A DNA stretch of 64,000 bases from Microbacterium sp. 8M (GTDB lineage: Bacteria > Actinomycetota > Actinomycetes > Actinomycetales > Microbacteriaceae): the NCBI RefSeq assembly GCF_902506375.1, contig NZ_LR733284.1:1848059-1912058 (forward strand). Direction: 5' to 3'. This document shows, in pieces, positions 24,051 through 33,037 of the stretch (its first letter is position 1; every line of letters starts with the position of its first letter). Below the pieces are notes generated by a model, which made no database searches, had not been told where the DNA came from, and saw nothing but the letters and a program-made list of their open reading frames with translations. Both the position numbers and the translations under genes were made by a program.

Positions 24051-24343
24051 TCGCGTCGATGTGGACGCGAGAGATCAGGCAGATCCGCCCCGCGGAGCTC
24101 GATGAGTGCGAGCTTCTTCGCTCGGGACCATCCTTGGATCTGCTTCTCCCGGGCGAACGCATCCTCGACGCGGTCGAACGCCTCGGCATAGACCAAGCGC
24201 ACCGGGCGACGTCTGCGGGTGAATTTCGCACTCATATCTCGGTCGTTGTTGTGCTGCCAGATCCGCGCCTCGACGTCGATGAGGTCCGTGCTGCCGGTGT
24301 AGAACGAGCCGTCCGCGCATTCGACGATGTATGTCCATGCCAT
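23975..24343 (-). CDS. GIY-YIG nuclease superfamily protein
   Basis: This 122-residue protein carries a compact GIY-YIG domain of the YhbQ/UPF0213 kind. In the first motif GIY is replaced by TYIVEC and YIG by FYTGSTD, then RIWQHNN follows. FTRRRRPVRLVYAE and AFAREKQIQGWSRAKKLALIE complete the domain near residue 85. Members are single-domain nucleases or nuclease-like proteins of uncertain cellular role. AAGGA lies 8 nt before the ATG. The last 25 or so codons (from about DVASTSS) are made of the tandem repeat DNA, so the natural C-terminus has probably been replaced or extended by repeat sequence. Confidence 0.85.
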   Translation of the reverse strand: MAWTYIVECADGSFYTGSTDLIDVEARIWQHNNDRDMSAKFTRRRRPVRLVYAEAFDRVEDAFAREKQIQGWSRAKKLALIELRGADLPDLSRPHRRDVASTSSATGSAPDCGEARSLRQAQ

Positions 24344-24394
24344 TCGTCGATCCTTCCCTCCTCGCGAGGGCCGGAACCGGGCTGTGGAGAACTC

Positions 24395-24499
24395 GTGTCC
24401 CTTCGACGGGCTCAGGGACCGGGTGGGGCGTGTCCCTTCGACGGGCTCAGGGACCGGGTGGGGTGTGTCCCTTCGACGGGCTCAGGGACCGGGTACGCG
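24395..24499. repeat. Three exact-period 35-bp tandem repeats before ruvC
   Basis: Units begin at 24395, 24430 and 24465 with GTGTCCCTTCGACGGGCTCA, then GGGACCGGGTGGGG, differing by one or two bases. The core CTTCGACGGGCTCAG is the reverse complement of the TGAGC-CGTCGAAG repeat found on the other side of the GIY-YIG gene. Confidence 0.9.
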
Positions 24500-24532
24500 G
24501 AGCGCCTCGGCCGTGGCAAGGCGGCCAGCGCC

Positions 24533-24538
24533 TAGCCT
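24533..24538 (+). promoter_or_regulatory. -10 box of a leaderless promoter (ruvC)
   Basis: TAGCCT is followed by six G residues and ATG 24545. The G run could look like a ribosome site but directly abuts the ATG, so leaderless initiation is the better reading. Confidence 0.55.
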
Positions 24539-24544
24539 GGGGGG

Positions 24545-25132
24545 ATGACCGGAACCCGTCGCGTGCTGGGCATCGACCCGGGGCTCACGCGCTGCGGCGT
24601 CGGCGTCGTCGACGTCGACCCGATGCGCCGCGGCACCCTCGTGCACGTGGGAGTCATCCGCACGCCCGTGGACGCGCCGATCGGCGAGCGGCTCGCCGCG
24701 GTGGCTGCGGGGATCCGCGCGGTCATCGCCGAGCACACGCCGCAGGCGGTCGCCGTGGAGCGCGTCTTCGCACAGCAGAACAGCCACACCGTGATGGGCA
24801 CGGCGCAGGCGAGCGGGGTGGCGCTGCTCATCGCGGCCGAGCACGGGCTGCCCGCGGCCACGCACACGCCGAGCGAGGTCAAGGCGGCGGTCACCGGATA
24901 CGGTTCCGCGGACAAGAAGCAGGTGCAGGCGATGATCGCCCGGATCCTGCGGTTGGATGCTCCGCCGCAGCCTGCGGACGCCGCTGATGCGCTGGCCATC
25001 GCGCTCTGCCACGCGTGGCGCGGCCCGGGGCTCGTGACTACGGCAGCAGATGCCGGAGGGCAGACGCCGGCCCAGAAGGCGTGGGCCGACGCGGAGCGTG
25101 TCGCTCGAACATACCTACGAGCACGTGCGTAG
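24545..25132 (+). CDS. ruvC: Holliday junction endonuclease RuvC
   Basis: RuvC is a 195-residue resolvase that nicks Holliday junctions as a dimer with RuvAB. Its RNase H-like fold shows the acidic residues Asp11 (GIDPG), Glu72 (AVERVF) and a later Asp pair in PADAADALA near residue 145. QQNSHTVMGTAQASGV is a typical family segment. The stop codon TAG forms part of the -10 box of ruvA, so ruvA can be transcribed independently as well as by read-through. DNA repair and recombination, cytoplasm. Confidence 0.96.
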   Translation: MTGTRRVLGIDPGLTRCGVGVVDVDPMRRGTLVHVGVIRTPVDAPIGERLAAVAAGIRAVIAEHTPQAVAVERVFAQQNSHTVMGTAQASGVALLIAAEHGLPAATHTPSEVKAAVTGYGSADKKQVQAMIARILRLDAPPQPADAADALAIALCHAWRGPGLVTTAADAGGQTPAQKAWADAERVARTYLRARA

Positions 25133-25135
25133 ACT
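25130..25135 (+). promoter_or_regulatory. -10 box of a leaderless promoter (ruvA)
   Basis: TAGACT overlaps the ruvC stop codon and is followed by 6 nt and ATG 25142. Confidence 0.5.
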
Positions 25136-25141
25136 GCTGAC

Positions 25142-25759
25142 ATGATCTCCTCGTTGCGCGGCACCGTGCTGTCCACCACCACGGATTCCGTCGTGATCGA
25201 GGTCGGGGGAGTCGGCTTCTCGGTCGCGGTCCCCGGCGATGTGGCGCACACGGCGCGCGTCGGACAGGAGCTGCGCCTGCACACCGCGCTGATCGTGCGC
25301 GAGGACGCCCTGTCGCTCTACGGATTCGCGGATCCCGCCGAACTGGAGGTGTTCGGTCATCTCCTGTCCGTGACGGGGGTGGGGCCGAAGTCGGCGCTCG
25401 GCGTGCTCTCGCACCTGTCCGTCGATCAGATCGCCTCGGCGGTGGCGGCGGACGACGACGCGCCGTTCCGACGGGTCTCGGGTATCGGGCCGAAGACCGC
25501 GAAACTCATCGTCGTGCAGCTCACCGGCAAGCTGCAGCCTCCCGCGGCCGCTCCGGTGGCGGCATCGATTCCCGACGAGATCAGCACGCAGCTGATCGCC
25601 GCGCTCATCGGGCTGGGCTGGTCCGAGCGAGTCGCCGCCGACGCCGCCGAGCGCAGCACGGCAGATGCCAGCGAGACCGAGCGCGGGTCCGTCGCCCTGC
25701 TGCTGCGACGCACGCTCGCGACGCTCGGACCTGCACAGGGCGGCGGCGCCCGTGGCTGA
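25142..25759 (+). CDS. ruvA: Holliday junction branch migration protein RuvA
   Basis: This 205-residue protein forms the tetramer that holds the four-way junction flat for RuvB. The N-terminal OB-like domain starts [10 protein letters not shown]. Two helix-hairpin-helix motifs follow: [17 protein letters not shown] near residue 76 and [13 protein letters not shown] near 113. A flexible Pro/Ala linker leads to the RuvB-binding domain III ([13 protein letters not shown]). Its last 8 nt overlap the ruvB start. Confidence 0.96.
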   Translation: MISSLRGTVLSTTTDSVVIEVGGVGFSVAVPGDVAHTARVGQELRLHTALIVREDALSLYGFADPAELEVFGHLLSVTGVGPKSALGVLSHLSVDQIASAVAADDDAPFRRVSGIGPKTAKLIVVQLTGKLQPPAAAPVAASIPDEISTQLIAALIGLGWSERVAADAAERSTADASETERGSVALLLRRTLATLGPAQGGGARG

Positions 25760-26780
25760 GTTCCGCGACTCGAGCGAAGCGGTCGACGAGGCGGAGCTCG
25801 CGATCGAGGGCGCGCTGCGCCCGTCGAGCCTGGACGAGTTCGTCGGCCAGCACAAGGTGCGCGGGCAGATGAAGCTGCTCCTGGAGGCGGCCCGGATCCA
25901 GGACCGGCCGGCCGATCACATCCTTCTCTCCGGCCCGCCGGGACTCGGCAAGACCACGCTCGCGATGATCGTCGCGCACGAGAGCGGGCGCCCGCTGCGC
26001 ATGTCCAGCGGCCCCGCGATCCAGCACGCGGGCGATCTCGCGGCGCTACTGAGCAGCCTGACTCCCGGCGAGGTGCTGTTCATCGACGAGATCCATCGCA
26101 TGGCGCGCTCCGCCGAGGAGATGCTGTACCTCGCGATGGAGGACTTCCGCATCGACATCATGGTCGGCAAGGGCGCGGGCGCCACCAGCATCCCGCTCGA
26201 GCTCGCGCCGTTCACCCTCGTCGGCGCCACGACGCGCTCCGGACTGCTGCCGAACCCCCTGCGCGACCGATTCGGGTTCACCGCGCACCTCGAGTACTAC
26301 GATCCGGCCGAGCTGGAGCGCGTCGTCGGACGCTCCGCGATCGTCCTGGGCGTCGACGTGCCCGCGATCGCGCGCGAGGAGATCGCCCGCCGATCCCGCG
26401 GGACCCCGCGCATCGCCAACCGGCTCCTGCGCCGCGTGCGGGACTACGCGCTCGTGCACGGCGGCGGGTCCTCCGCGGCCGTCGAGGACGTCCGTGCCGC
26501 GCTGGAGCTGTACGACGTCGACCGGATCGGGCTGGACCGCCTGGACCGGGCGGTGCTGGACGCGATCGTGCGCCGTTTCCGCGGGGGACCGGTGGGCCTC
26601 AGCACCCTGGCGGTGTCGGTCGGCGAGGAGGCGGACACCATCGAGAGCGTCGTGGAGCCGTACCTCGTGCGGATCGGCTTCCTCGGCCGCACTCCGCGCG
26701 GGCGCATCGCCATGCCGGAGGCCTACGCGCACCTCGGGGTCGCGCACCCCGAGGGGGCCGCGTTGTTCGATGACCTATAA
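25752..26780 (+). CDS. ruvB: Holliday junction branch migration helicase RuvB
   Basis: This 342-residue AAA+ motor drives branch migration. Walker [10 protein letters not shown] is at residues 61-69, Walker B is FIDEIHRM near 115, sensor 1 is [10 protein letters not shown], and the Arg finger/sensor 2 region is [19 protein letters not shown]-terminal winged helix includes [17 protein letters not shown]. The start is GTG 25752 because conserved RuvB sequence begins at about residue 10 and the upstream frame is only ruvA sequence in another phase. It overlaps ruvA by 8 nt. Length is typical. Confidence 0.96.
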   Translation: MAEFRDSSEAVDEAELAIEGALRPSSLDEFVGQHKVRGQMKLLLEAARIQDRPADHILLSGPPGLGKTTLAMIVAHESGRPLRMSSGPAIQHAGDLAALLSSLTPGEVLFIDEIHRMARSAEEMLYLAMEDFRIDIMVGKGAGATSIPLELAPFTLVGATTRSGLLPNPLRDRFGFTAHLEYYDPAELERVVGRSAIVLGVDVPAIAREEIARRSRGTPRIANRLLRRVRDYALVHGGGSSAAVEDVRAALELYDVDRIGLDRLDRAVLDAIVRRFRGGPVGLSTLAVSVGEEADTIESVVEPYLVRIGFLGRTPRGRIAMPEAYAHLGVAHPEGAALFDDL

Positions 26781-26781
26781 T
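26776..26781 (+). promoter_or_regulatory. Consensus -10 box for yajC-secD-secF
   Basis: A perfect TATAAT overlaps the ruvB stop codon, giving a leader of about 70 nt before the yajC ATG. It is the only exact consensus -10 noted in the window. No matching -35 is visible at 17 nt. Confidence 0.5.
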
Positions 26782-26854
26782 CGCTGAAGACTTCCACCGT
26801 CTCCACCCTTCTGCGCCCCACCGCCGGCGCGCGCCCGAAAGGCTCTCTCTCCGC

Positions 26855-27286
26855 ATGAACTTCGCGACCTTCTTCTCGCAGTACGGCCTGTTCTTCGTCC
26901 TGGCCATCCTGCTCGTCTTCATGGTGCTCTCGACCCGTCGCCGCAACAAGCGGATGAAGGAGGAGCAGGAGAAGAAGGCGCAGGAGACGGTCCCCGGCGC
27001 CAAGGTGCTGCTCCAGGGCGGCATCTACGGCACGATCGTCGAGTTCGATCCGGAGAACCTGGACCGCCCCGCGAAGGTGGAGGTCGCCCCGGGCGTCGTC
27101 ATCGAGGTGCACTCGCAGGCGATCCTGCGCATCGTGGACGAGGAGCAGGCGGCGCCGGCCGACGAGGCCGCGCAGACGCCGCTGGACGAGCACACGCCGC
27201 TCGACGAGCGTCCTGAGGACATCCGCATCGAGTCTGCCGAGGAGACGCGCGCGCGTCTGCAGCGCGAGGCCGACGACAAGAACTGA
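26855..27286 (+). CDS. yajC: Sec translocon accessory subunit YajC
   Basis: This 143-residue membrane protein has one N-terminal membrane segment (about residues 7-25, YGLFFVLAILLVFMVLS), a basic RRRNKR stretch, the conserved GGIYGTIVEFD and IEVHSQAILRIV core, and a long acidic, disordered tail. It associates with SecDF and SecYEG and assists protein export. It is followed 51 nt later by secD in the usual order. Confidence 0.93.
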   Translation: MNFATFFSQYGLFFVLAILLVFMVLSTRRRNKRMKEEQEKKAQETVPGAKVLLQGGIYGTIVEFDPENLDRPAKVEVAPGVVIEVHSQAILRIVDEEQAAPADEAAQTPLDEHTPLDERPEDIRIESAEETRARLQREADDKN

Positions 27287-27337
27287 CGCGCGCCCCGCGC
27301 CGTCGCACTCCCACCCCTCAGAAAGCGAAGAACCTTC

Positions 27338-29065
27338 GTGGCATCGTCTTCTCCGGTCAAGCACGCCTGGCGGGTCCTGCTCGGCCTGCTCATCGCCATC
27401 GGCGTGCTCTTCGGCCTGAATGCGCTCGGCGTGTACGGCTTCGGCAAGAGCTCCTGGACACCGCAGCTCGCCCTCGATCTGCAGGGCGGCACGCAGATCA
27501 TCCTCAGCGCGCAGACCGCGGACGGCAAGGATCCGAACGCCGAACAGCTCACCCAGGCGGCGCAGATCATCCGTCAGCGCGTCGACGCCTCGGGCGTCGG
27601 CGAGTCCGACATCACGACCGAGGGCGGCCGCAACATCGTCGTGCAGATCGCCGGCAAGGCGGACGAGGCGACGCGCAACCGCATCCAGGCGAGCGCGAAG
27701 ATGGAGCTGCGCGCGGTGCTCGCGGCGACGAGCCCGGCGACCTCGTTCGTGGGGGATGACGGCAAGTCCACGCCGTACCCCACGCCGGCGCCGGACCTCG
27801 CCTCCACGCCCTCGCCGAAGCCGACCGACGGCAGCGACATGTCGTGGGTGACGCCGAAGCTGCAGGCCGAGTTCCTCGCCTATGACTGCAAGACCAAGCG
27901 CGAGGCGGCGAAGCAGCCCGCCGATCAGCCTCTCATCGCCTGCGACAGCAGCGGCCAGGCCAAGTACCTGCTCGGCCCGGTCGAGCTGGACGGCACATCG
28001 ATCAAGGACGCCACCGCGGGTCTCAACCAGCAGAACGGCCAGTGGGAGGTCAACCTGACCTTCGACGGCAAGGGCACCGACGCCTTCGGCAAGGTCAGCC
28101 AGCGCCTGTACGCGTTCACCCAGCAGAACCAGACGCCGCGCAACCAGTTCGCGTTCGTGCTCGACGGATCCGTCATCTCTGCGCCCTCCATGAACGGCGT
28201 CATCCTGGACGGTCGCCCGTCCATCAGCGGCTCGTTCACGCAGGAGACCGCGAAGAGCCTCGCCGACCAGCTCAAGTTCGGTGCACTCCCGCTGAGCTTC
28301 ACGGTGCAGAGCTCCGACACGATCTCGGCCACGCTCGGATCCCAGCAGCTGCAGATCGGCCTGCTCGCCGGCCTGATCGGACTCGGTCTCGTCGCGATCT
28401 ACTCGCTGCTCAGCTACCGCGCGCTCGGGTTCGTGATCATCGCGTCCATCGCGGTGATGGCGGTCATCACGTACGTGCTGATCTGCATCCTGGGGTGGCG
28501 CATGGGCTTCCGCCTGTCGCTCGCCGGTGTGGCCGGCCTGATCGTCTCGATCGGGTTCACGGCGGACTCGTTCATCGTGTACTTCGAACGCATCCGAGAC
28601 GAGCTGCGCGACGGCAAGTCGATCACCGGTGCGGTCGAGGACGGCTGGAGCCGCGCCAAGCGCACGATCTACATCTCCAAGTCGATCAACATCCTGGCCG
28701 CGGTCGTGCTGTACATCCTGGCCGACGCCACGGTGAAGGGCTTCGCCTTCACGCTGGGCCTCACGACGCTCATCGACGTGCTGATCTTCGTGGTCTTCAC
28801 GCACCCGGTCATGCAGCTCCTCGCGCGCACCCGGTTCTTCGGAAACGGTCACCCGCTGTCCGGCATGGATCCGGAGGCGCTCGGCGCGGTCTACCGCGGT
28901 CGCAGCGAGTACCGCGAGGTGGTCACCGGGTCGCAGGGACGGGCCGCCCGCGTCAGCCGCTCGCGCGGTGAGGCGGAGCGCCGGCAGACCATCGCCGAAC
29001 GAAAGCGCGCGGAGGCACTGGCCGACGCGTCCCAGGGCGCGAGCCGGAACGGGGAGAACGACTGA
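27338..29065 (+). CDS. secD: Protein translocase subunit SecD
   Basis: This 575-residue RND-superfamily protein has six membrane segments. The first is near residues 10-30. A large extracytoplasmic domain begins with the hallmark LDLQGGTQI. Five C-terminal helices follow from about residue 345 (LQIGLLAGLIGLGLVAIYSLL). With SecF it uses the proton gradient to pull exported proteins out of SecYEG. The extracytoplasmic domain carries a Pro/Ser/Thr-rich insertion (residues 145-165). The start is GTG 27338. The stop and the secF ATG share one base (TGATG). Confidence 0.95.
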   Translation: MASSSPVKHAWRVLLGLLIAIGVLFGLNALGVYGFGKSSWTPQLALDLQGGTQIILSAQTADGKDPNAEQLTQAAQIIRQRVDASGVGESDITTEGGRNIVVQIAGKADEATRNRIQASAKMELRAVLAATSPATSFVGDDGKSTPYPTPAPDLASTPSPKPTDGSDMSWVTPKLQAEFLAYDCKTKREAAKQPADQPLIACDSSGQAKYLLGPVELDGTSIKDATAGLNQQNGQWEVNLTFDGKGTDAFGKVSQRLYAFTQQNQTPRNQFAFVLDGSVISAPSMNGVILDGRPSISGSFTQETAKSLADQLKFGALPLSFTVQSSDTISATLGSQQLQIGLLAGLIGLGLVAIYSLLSYRALGFVIIASIAVMAVITYVLICILGWRMGFRLSLAGVAGLIVSIGFTADSFIVYFERIRDELRDGKSITGAVEDGWSRAKRTIYISKSINILAAVVLYILADATVKGFAFTLGLTTLIDVLIFVVFTHPVMQLLARTRFFGNGHPLSGMDPEALGAVYRGRSEYREVVTGSQGRAARVSRSRGEAERRQTIAERKRAEALADASQGASRNGEND

Positions 29066-30066
29066 TGCGCTCCATGAACGAGCTCGGTAACGACCTCTAC
29101 TCCGGCAAGACCTCCTTCCCGTTCGTCGGGAAGCGGCGGATCTGGTTCATCGTCGCGATCCTGCTCGTGGTGGGCTCGGCGCTCGTGCCGCTGTTCCGCC
29201 CCGTGCAGTTCTCCATCGAGTTCACCGGCGGCTCGCAGTTCACCGTCGAAGCGCCGTCGAACCGCGATCAGGGAATCGCGACGACCGCTGTGCGATCGGT
29301 GCTGCCGAACGTCACGACGAAGGTGACCACGGTCAACAACCGCGACATCCGAGTGCAGACGGCGCAGCTCAAGAGCGAGCAGCAGTCGCACGACGTCGCC
29401 GCCGCCCTCGCGAAGGCGTACGACGTCTCCGAGGACAAGGTGAACACGTCGTTCATCGGCCCGAGCTGGGGCGAGGGTGTGACCCGGCAGTCGCTCTGGG
29501 GCCTGGCGATCTTCCTCGCGCTGACCTTCCTTATCCTGGCGATCTACTTCCGCACGTGGAAGATGTCGGCGGCGTCCATCCTGGGCCTGCTCGACGTGCT
29601 GATCATCACGATCGGGGTCTACGCGCTGGCGGGCTTCGAGATCTCTCCGGCGGCCGTGATCGGCTTCCTAACGATCCTCGCGTACTCGCTGTACGACACC
29701 ACGGTCGTGTTCGACAAGATCCGCGAGAACACCACGGAGGAGGGGGCGAAGTCGTCCCGCACCTTCGGGGAGTCGGTGAACCTGGCGGTGAACCAGACGC
29801 TGGTCCGCTCGATCAACACCGCGGTCATCGCGGCCCTCCCGGTCGGCGCGATCCTGTTCATCGGAGCGTTCTGGCTCGGCGCGCAGACGCTGACGGACAT
29901 CTCGCTGTCGATCTTCGTCGGCATCATCGTCGCCGCGTACTCGACGCTGTTCGTCGCGGCGCCGCTGTACTCGCTGTTCCGTGAGAACGAGCCGGCGATC
30001 CGCGAGCACGACAAGCGGGTCCTGGCGGCGCGCCAGCGCGCGACCGTCAGCGCGGTCGAGGTCTGA
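29065..30066 (+). CDS. secF: Protein translocase subunit SecF
   Basis: This 333-residue partner of SecD has six membrane segments, the EFTGGSQF motif near residue 53, FLALTFLILAIYFRTW near 150 and the AYSLYDTTVVFDKIREN motif near 205, with the conserved Asp/Arg of the proton path. Its start overlaps secD by 1 nt, so the two are translated together. Confidence 0.95.
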   Translation: MRSMNELGNDLYSGKTSFPFVGKRRIWFIVAILLVVGSALVPLFRPVQFSIEFTGGSQFTVEAPSNRDQGIATTAVRSVLPNVTTKVTTVNNRDIRVQTAQLKSEQQSHDVAAALAKAYDVSEDKVNTSFIGPSWGEGVTRQSLWGLAIFLALTFLILAIYFRTWKMSAASILGLLDVLIITIGVYALAGFEISPAAVIGFLTILAYSLYDTTVVFDKIRENTTEEGAKSSRTFGESVNLAVNQTLVRSINTAVIAALPVGAILFIGAFWLGAQTLTDISLSIFVGIIVAAYSTLFVAAPLYSLFRENEPAIREHDKRVLAARQRATVSAVEV

Positions 30067-30113
30067 TGCCCTGTCAGGCCGGCGGCCCGGCGCCCTCGGC
30101 CGTGGATGGATCC

Positions 30114-30127
30114 CGCCCTTCCGGGCG
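30114..30127 (+). terminator. Weak hairpin between secF and rel
   Basis: Stem CGCCC/GGGCG with loop TTCC lies just upstream of the TAGGAT box of the next gene. It is short and lacks a T run. Confidence 0.3.
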
Positions 30128-30131
30128 CTTG

Positions 30132-30137
30132 TAGGAT
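30132..30137 (+). promoter_or_regulatory. -10 box for the (p)ppGpp synthetase gene
   Basis: TAGGAT lies 18 nt before the ATG at 30156. GGAGG at 30146-30150 gives a leadered start with a short 5' UTR. Confidence 0.45.
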
Positions 30138-30155
30138 GATCTGCCTGGAGGTCGG

Positions 30156-32417
30156 ATGAGCGAGGTCGGCACGACGCCTGGGGCGCCGGCACAGGGCTCG
30201 AGCCTGCGCAGGCTCGTGCCCCGGATCTTCTCGCGCGCGCCGCGGATCAACGACCTCGACAACCTCATCCGCACCGTGCGGCAGAACCACCCGCGCGGCG
30301 ACCTCGCGATCATCGAGCGCGCCTATGCCGTCGCGGCCGAGAAGCACCGGGGACAGAAGCGCCAGAGCGGCGAGCCCTACATCACGCATCCGCTCGCTGT
30401 GGCGCAGATCCTCGCCGACCTCGGACTGGGCCCGCGCGCCATCGCCGCGGCGCTCCTGCACGACACGGTCGAGGACACCGGCTACGCGCTCACCGACCTG
30501 ACGGCCACGTTCGGCGACGAGGTCGCGATGCTCGTGGACGGCGTGACCAAGCTCGACAAGGTCAAGTATGGCGACAGCGCGCAGGCCGAGACCGTCCGCA
30601 AGATGATCGTCGCGATGTCGAAGGACATCCGCGTCCTGATCATCAAGCTCGCCGACCGTCTGCACAACGCGCGCACCTGGGGCTTCGTGCCCCCGGAGAA
30701 GGCGGCGAAGAAGGCCACGGAGACTCTCGAGATCTACGCGCCGCTGGCGCACCGGCTCGGCATCCAGGCGATCAAGTCGGAGCTCGAGGATCTCTCCTTC
30801 GCGGTGCTGCACCCGAAGATCTACGCCGAGATCGACAGCCTCATCAAGCAGCGCACCCCGCAGCGCGAGAAGTACATCCGCGAGGTCGTCGACGCGGTCG
30901 AGAGCGACCTGCGTGACCTGCGCGTGCGCGGCAAGGTCGCAGGCCGCCCCAAGCAGCTCTACTCCGTGTACCAGAAGATGGTGGTGCGCGGCCGGGAGTT
31001 CGACGACATCTACGACCTCATCGGCATCCGCGTGCTGGTCAGCACGGTGCGCGACTGCTATGCCGTCCTCGGCGCGATCCACGCCCGCTGGACGCCGCTG
31101 CCCGGCCGGTTCAAGGACTACATCGCCACTCCGAAGTTCAACCTCTACCAGTCGCTGCACACCACCGTGATCGGCCCCGGCGGCCGCACCGTGGAGATCC
31201 AGATCCGCACGCACGAGATGCACCAGCAGGCCGAGTTCGGCGTCGCGGCGCACTGGATGTACAAGGAGCGGATGAACGGCGGCGGCAAGGCGTCCACCGC
31301 CGACGCCGACATGACCTGGCTCGCGCACATCTCGGACTGGCAGGCGGAGACCGCCGACCCCAGCGAGTTCCTCGACTCGCTGCGCTTCGAGATCGGCGCG
31401 AAGGAGGTCTACGTCTTCACACCGAAGGGACGGGTCATCGGCCTGCCGTCCGGTGCGACCCCGGTCGACTTCGCGTACGCGGTGCACACCGAGATCGGGC
31501 ACCGCACGATGGGTGCCAAGGTCAACGGGCGCCTGGTCCCCCTGGAGACCGCGCTCAACAGCGGCGACGTCGTGGAGGTCTTCACCTCGAAGAACCCCGA
31601 CGCCGGCCCCAGCCAGGACTGGCTGACGTTCGTGAAGAGCACCCGGGCGCGGAACAAGATCCGCGGCTGGTTCACGAAGGAACGTCGCGAGGAGGCGATC
31701 GAGCAGGGCAAGGAGGCCATCGCCCGCGCGATGCGCCGCCAGAACCTCCCGCTGCAGCGCCTGATGAGCCAGGAGTCGTTCACCGAGGTCGCGCACCAGC
31801 TGCGCTACGAGGACGTCTCCGCCCTGTACGCCGCGGTCGGCGAGGGACACGTCTCCACCCAGTCGGTGCTGGAGAAGGTCACCGCGCTCATCTCGACGGG
31901 CGACGACACGACGACCGGTGCGATCGACATCCCTTCGCACGGGCGCAGCCGGATCCCGCGCGAGGGCGACTCGGGCGTGCTCGTCCGCGGCGCCGCCGAC
32001 ATCCTCGTCAAGCTCGCGAAGTGCTGCACGCCCGTTCCCGGTGACGACATCGTGGGCTTCGTGACCCGGGGCAGCGGCGTGTCCGTGCACCGCTCGGACT
32101 GCGTGAACGTGAAGGCGCTGTCGGTCGAGAAGGACCGGATGGTCGACGTGGAGTGGGCGCCGACCACGCGCAGCGTCTTCCTGGTGCAGATCCAGGTGGA
32201 GGCGCTGGACCGCTCCGGCCTGCTCTCCGACGTCACCCGCGTGCTCAGCGAGCACCACGTGAACATCCTGTCGGCCACCGTGCAGACCACGAACGACCGG
32301 CTGGCGCTCAGCCGCTTCGTGTTCGAGATGGGCGACACCGTGCACCTCGACCGGGTCCTGAACGCCGTGCGCCGCATCGACGCCGTCTACGACGTCTACC
32401 GCGTCACGTCGTCCTGA
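30156..32417 (+). CDS. rel: Bifunctional (p)ppGpp synthetase/hydrolase (Rel/RelA-SpoT)
   Basis: This 753-residue stringent-response enzyme makes and degrades (p)ppGpp. Domains in order: HD hydrolase (about 45-195) with intact His-Asp at 102-103 in LLHDTVEDT and the RQSGEPYITHP segment; synthetase (about 240-355) with KFNLYQSLHTTVIGP; TGS (about 415-475, VYVFTPKGRVIGLPSGATPVDFAY); helical and zinc-finger-like region with KCCTPVPGDDIVGF; and C-terminal ACT/RRM (about 675-750). Both catalytic halves keep their signature residues, so it should be bifunctional. Ribosome association through the C-terminal half is known for the family. Confidence 0.96.
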   Translation: MSEVGTTPGAPAQGSSLRRLVPRIFSRAPRINDLDNLIRTVRQNHPRGDLAIIERAYAVAAEKHRGQKRQSGEPYITHPLAVAQILADLGLGPRAIAAALLHDTVEDTGYALTDLTATFGDEVAMLVDGVTKLDKVKYGDSAQAETVRKMIVAMSKDIRVLIIKLADRLHNARTWGFVPPEKAAKKATETLEIYAPLAHRLGIQAIKSELEDLSFAVLHPKIYAEIDSLIKQRTPQREKYIREVVDAVESDLRDLRVRGKVAGRPKQLYSVYQKMVVRGREFDDIYDLIGIRVLVSTVRDCYAVLGAIHARWTPLPGRFKDYIATPKFNLYQSLHTTVIGPGGRTVEIQIRTHEMHQQAEFGVAAHWMYKERMNGGGKASTADADMTWLAHISDWQAETADPSEFLDSLRFEIGAKEVYVFTPKGRVIGLPSGATPVDFAYAVHTEIGHRTMGAKVNGRLVPLETALNSGDVVEVFTSKNPDAGPSQDWLTFVKSTRARNKIRGWFTKERREEAIEQGKEAIARAMRRQNLPLQRLMSQESFTEVAHQLRYEDVSALYAAVGEGHVSTQSVLEKVTALISTGDDTTTGAIDIPSHGRSRIPREGDSGVLVRGAADILVKLAKCCTPVPGDDIVGFVTRGSGVSVHRSDCVNVKALSVEKDRMVDVEWAPTTRSVFLVQIQVEALDRSGLLSDVTRVLSEHHVNILSATVQTTNDRLALSRFVFEMGDTVHLDRVLNAVRRIDAVYDVYRVTSS

Positions 32418-32456
32418 TCCCGCACCGCGCGGATCGGATCGGATCCGTTCCCGCGG

Positions 32457-33014
32457 TCACGCCGCCTCCGCACCGTGTGCGGTGAGGAACTCCACGACGC
32501 GATGGCGGCCGGGGCCGTGGGGCAGACGCGACAGCCGCACCGCGGCACGTTCGGGCAGCGCAGGGTCGCTCTCGGCGAGAAGGCGCGCCCAGTCCTGACG
32601 CGCCGGGTGCGTCGGCGGCCAACGCAGCAGGTCGATGAGCGTGCGCTCCGCGGTCGTGACGGCGACGCCGCCGAGGTGCTGGACGTCTTCCGCGTCCGGC
32701 ACCGGATCGTGCACGAGGAGGCGACGGCTCGGAGCGGCGCGCAAGCGGCGTCCGGTGGCGCTCTGCACCTCGTGCAGCTGCGGCGGCGCGTCGCCGGCGC
32801 CATGGATCCATGCCGCGCTCATCCCGGCGAAGGCGGCGCCGGGGATGCTCCCGATCAACGGCAGGAGCGACATCGCGCGCAGCACCGCGGTCTCCACGAG
32901 GTCGGCGGGTGTGTAGGCCTCGCCGAGCTCCACCACGTCTCCGTCGAGCCGTGCCGCGGAGAGCTCGGACAGCGAGAGCCGTTCGCCGGGGAGATGCAGG
33001 AAGACGCCGCGCAT
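32457..33014 (-). CDS. AbiEi-like antitoxin-family protein, orphan
   Basis: This 185-residue protein resembles the AbiEi family (type IV antitoxins): an N-terminal region with LSLSELSAARLDGD, a mid segment AFAGMSAAWIHGAG, then LLVHDPV and VTTAERTLIDLLRW, the last matching the conserved TxERTLxDLLR core. No AbiEii-type nucleotidyltransferase toxin is adjacent, so it is solitary. Such orphans are common in actinobacteria and their role is unknown. The start ATG 33014 has CACACT exactly 6 nt upstream, a near-consensus leaderless -10. It is convergent with rel. Confidence 0.6.
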   Translation of the reverse strand: MRGVFLHLPGERLSLSELSAARLDGDVVELGEAYTPADLVETAVLRAMSLLPLIGSIPGAAFAGMSAAWIHGAGDAPPQLHEVQSATGRRLRAAPSRRLLVHDPVPDAEDVQHLGGVAVTTAERTLIDLLRWPPTHPARQDWARLLAESDPALPERAAVRLSRLPHGPGRHRVVEFLTAHGAEAA

Positions 33015-33037
33015 GCGTCCAGTGTGGGGCAGACGGC

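Noticed and set aside
23896..24499. CRISPR array
   Set aside because: The tandem units are nearly identical along their whole length, with no unique spacers, there are only three or four units per array, and no cas genes are present.
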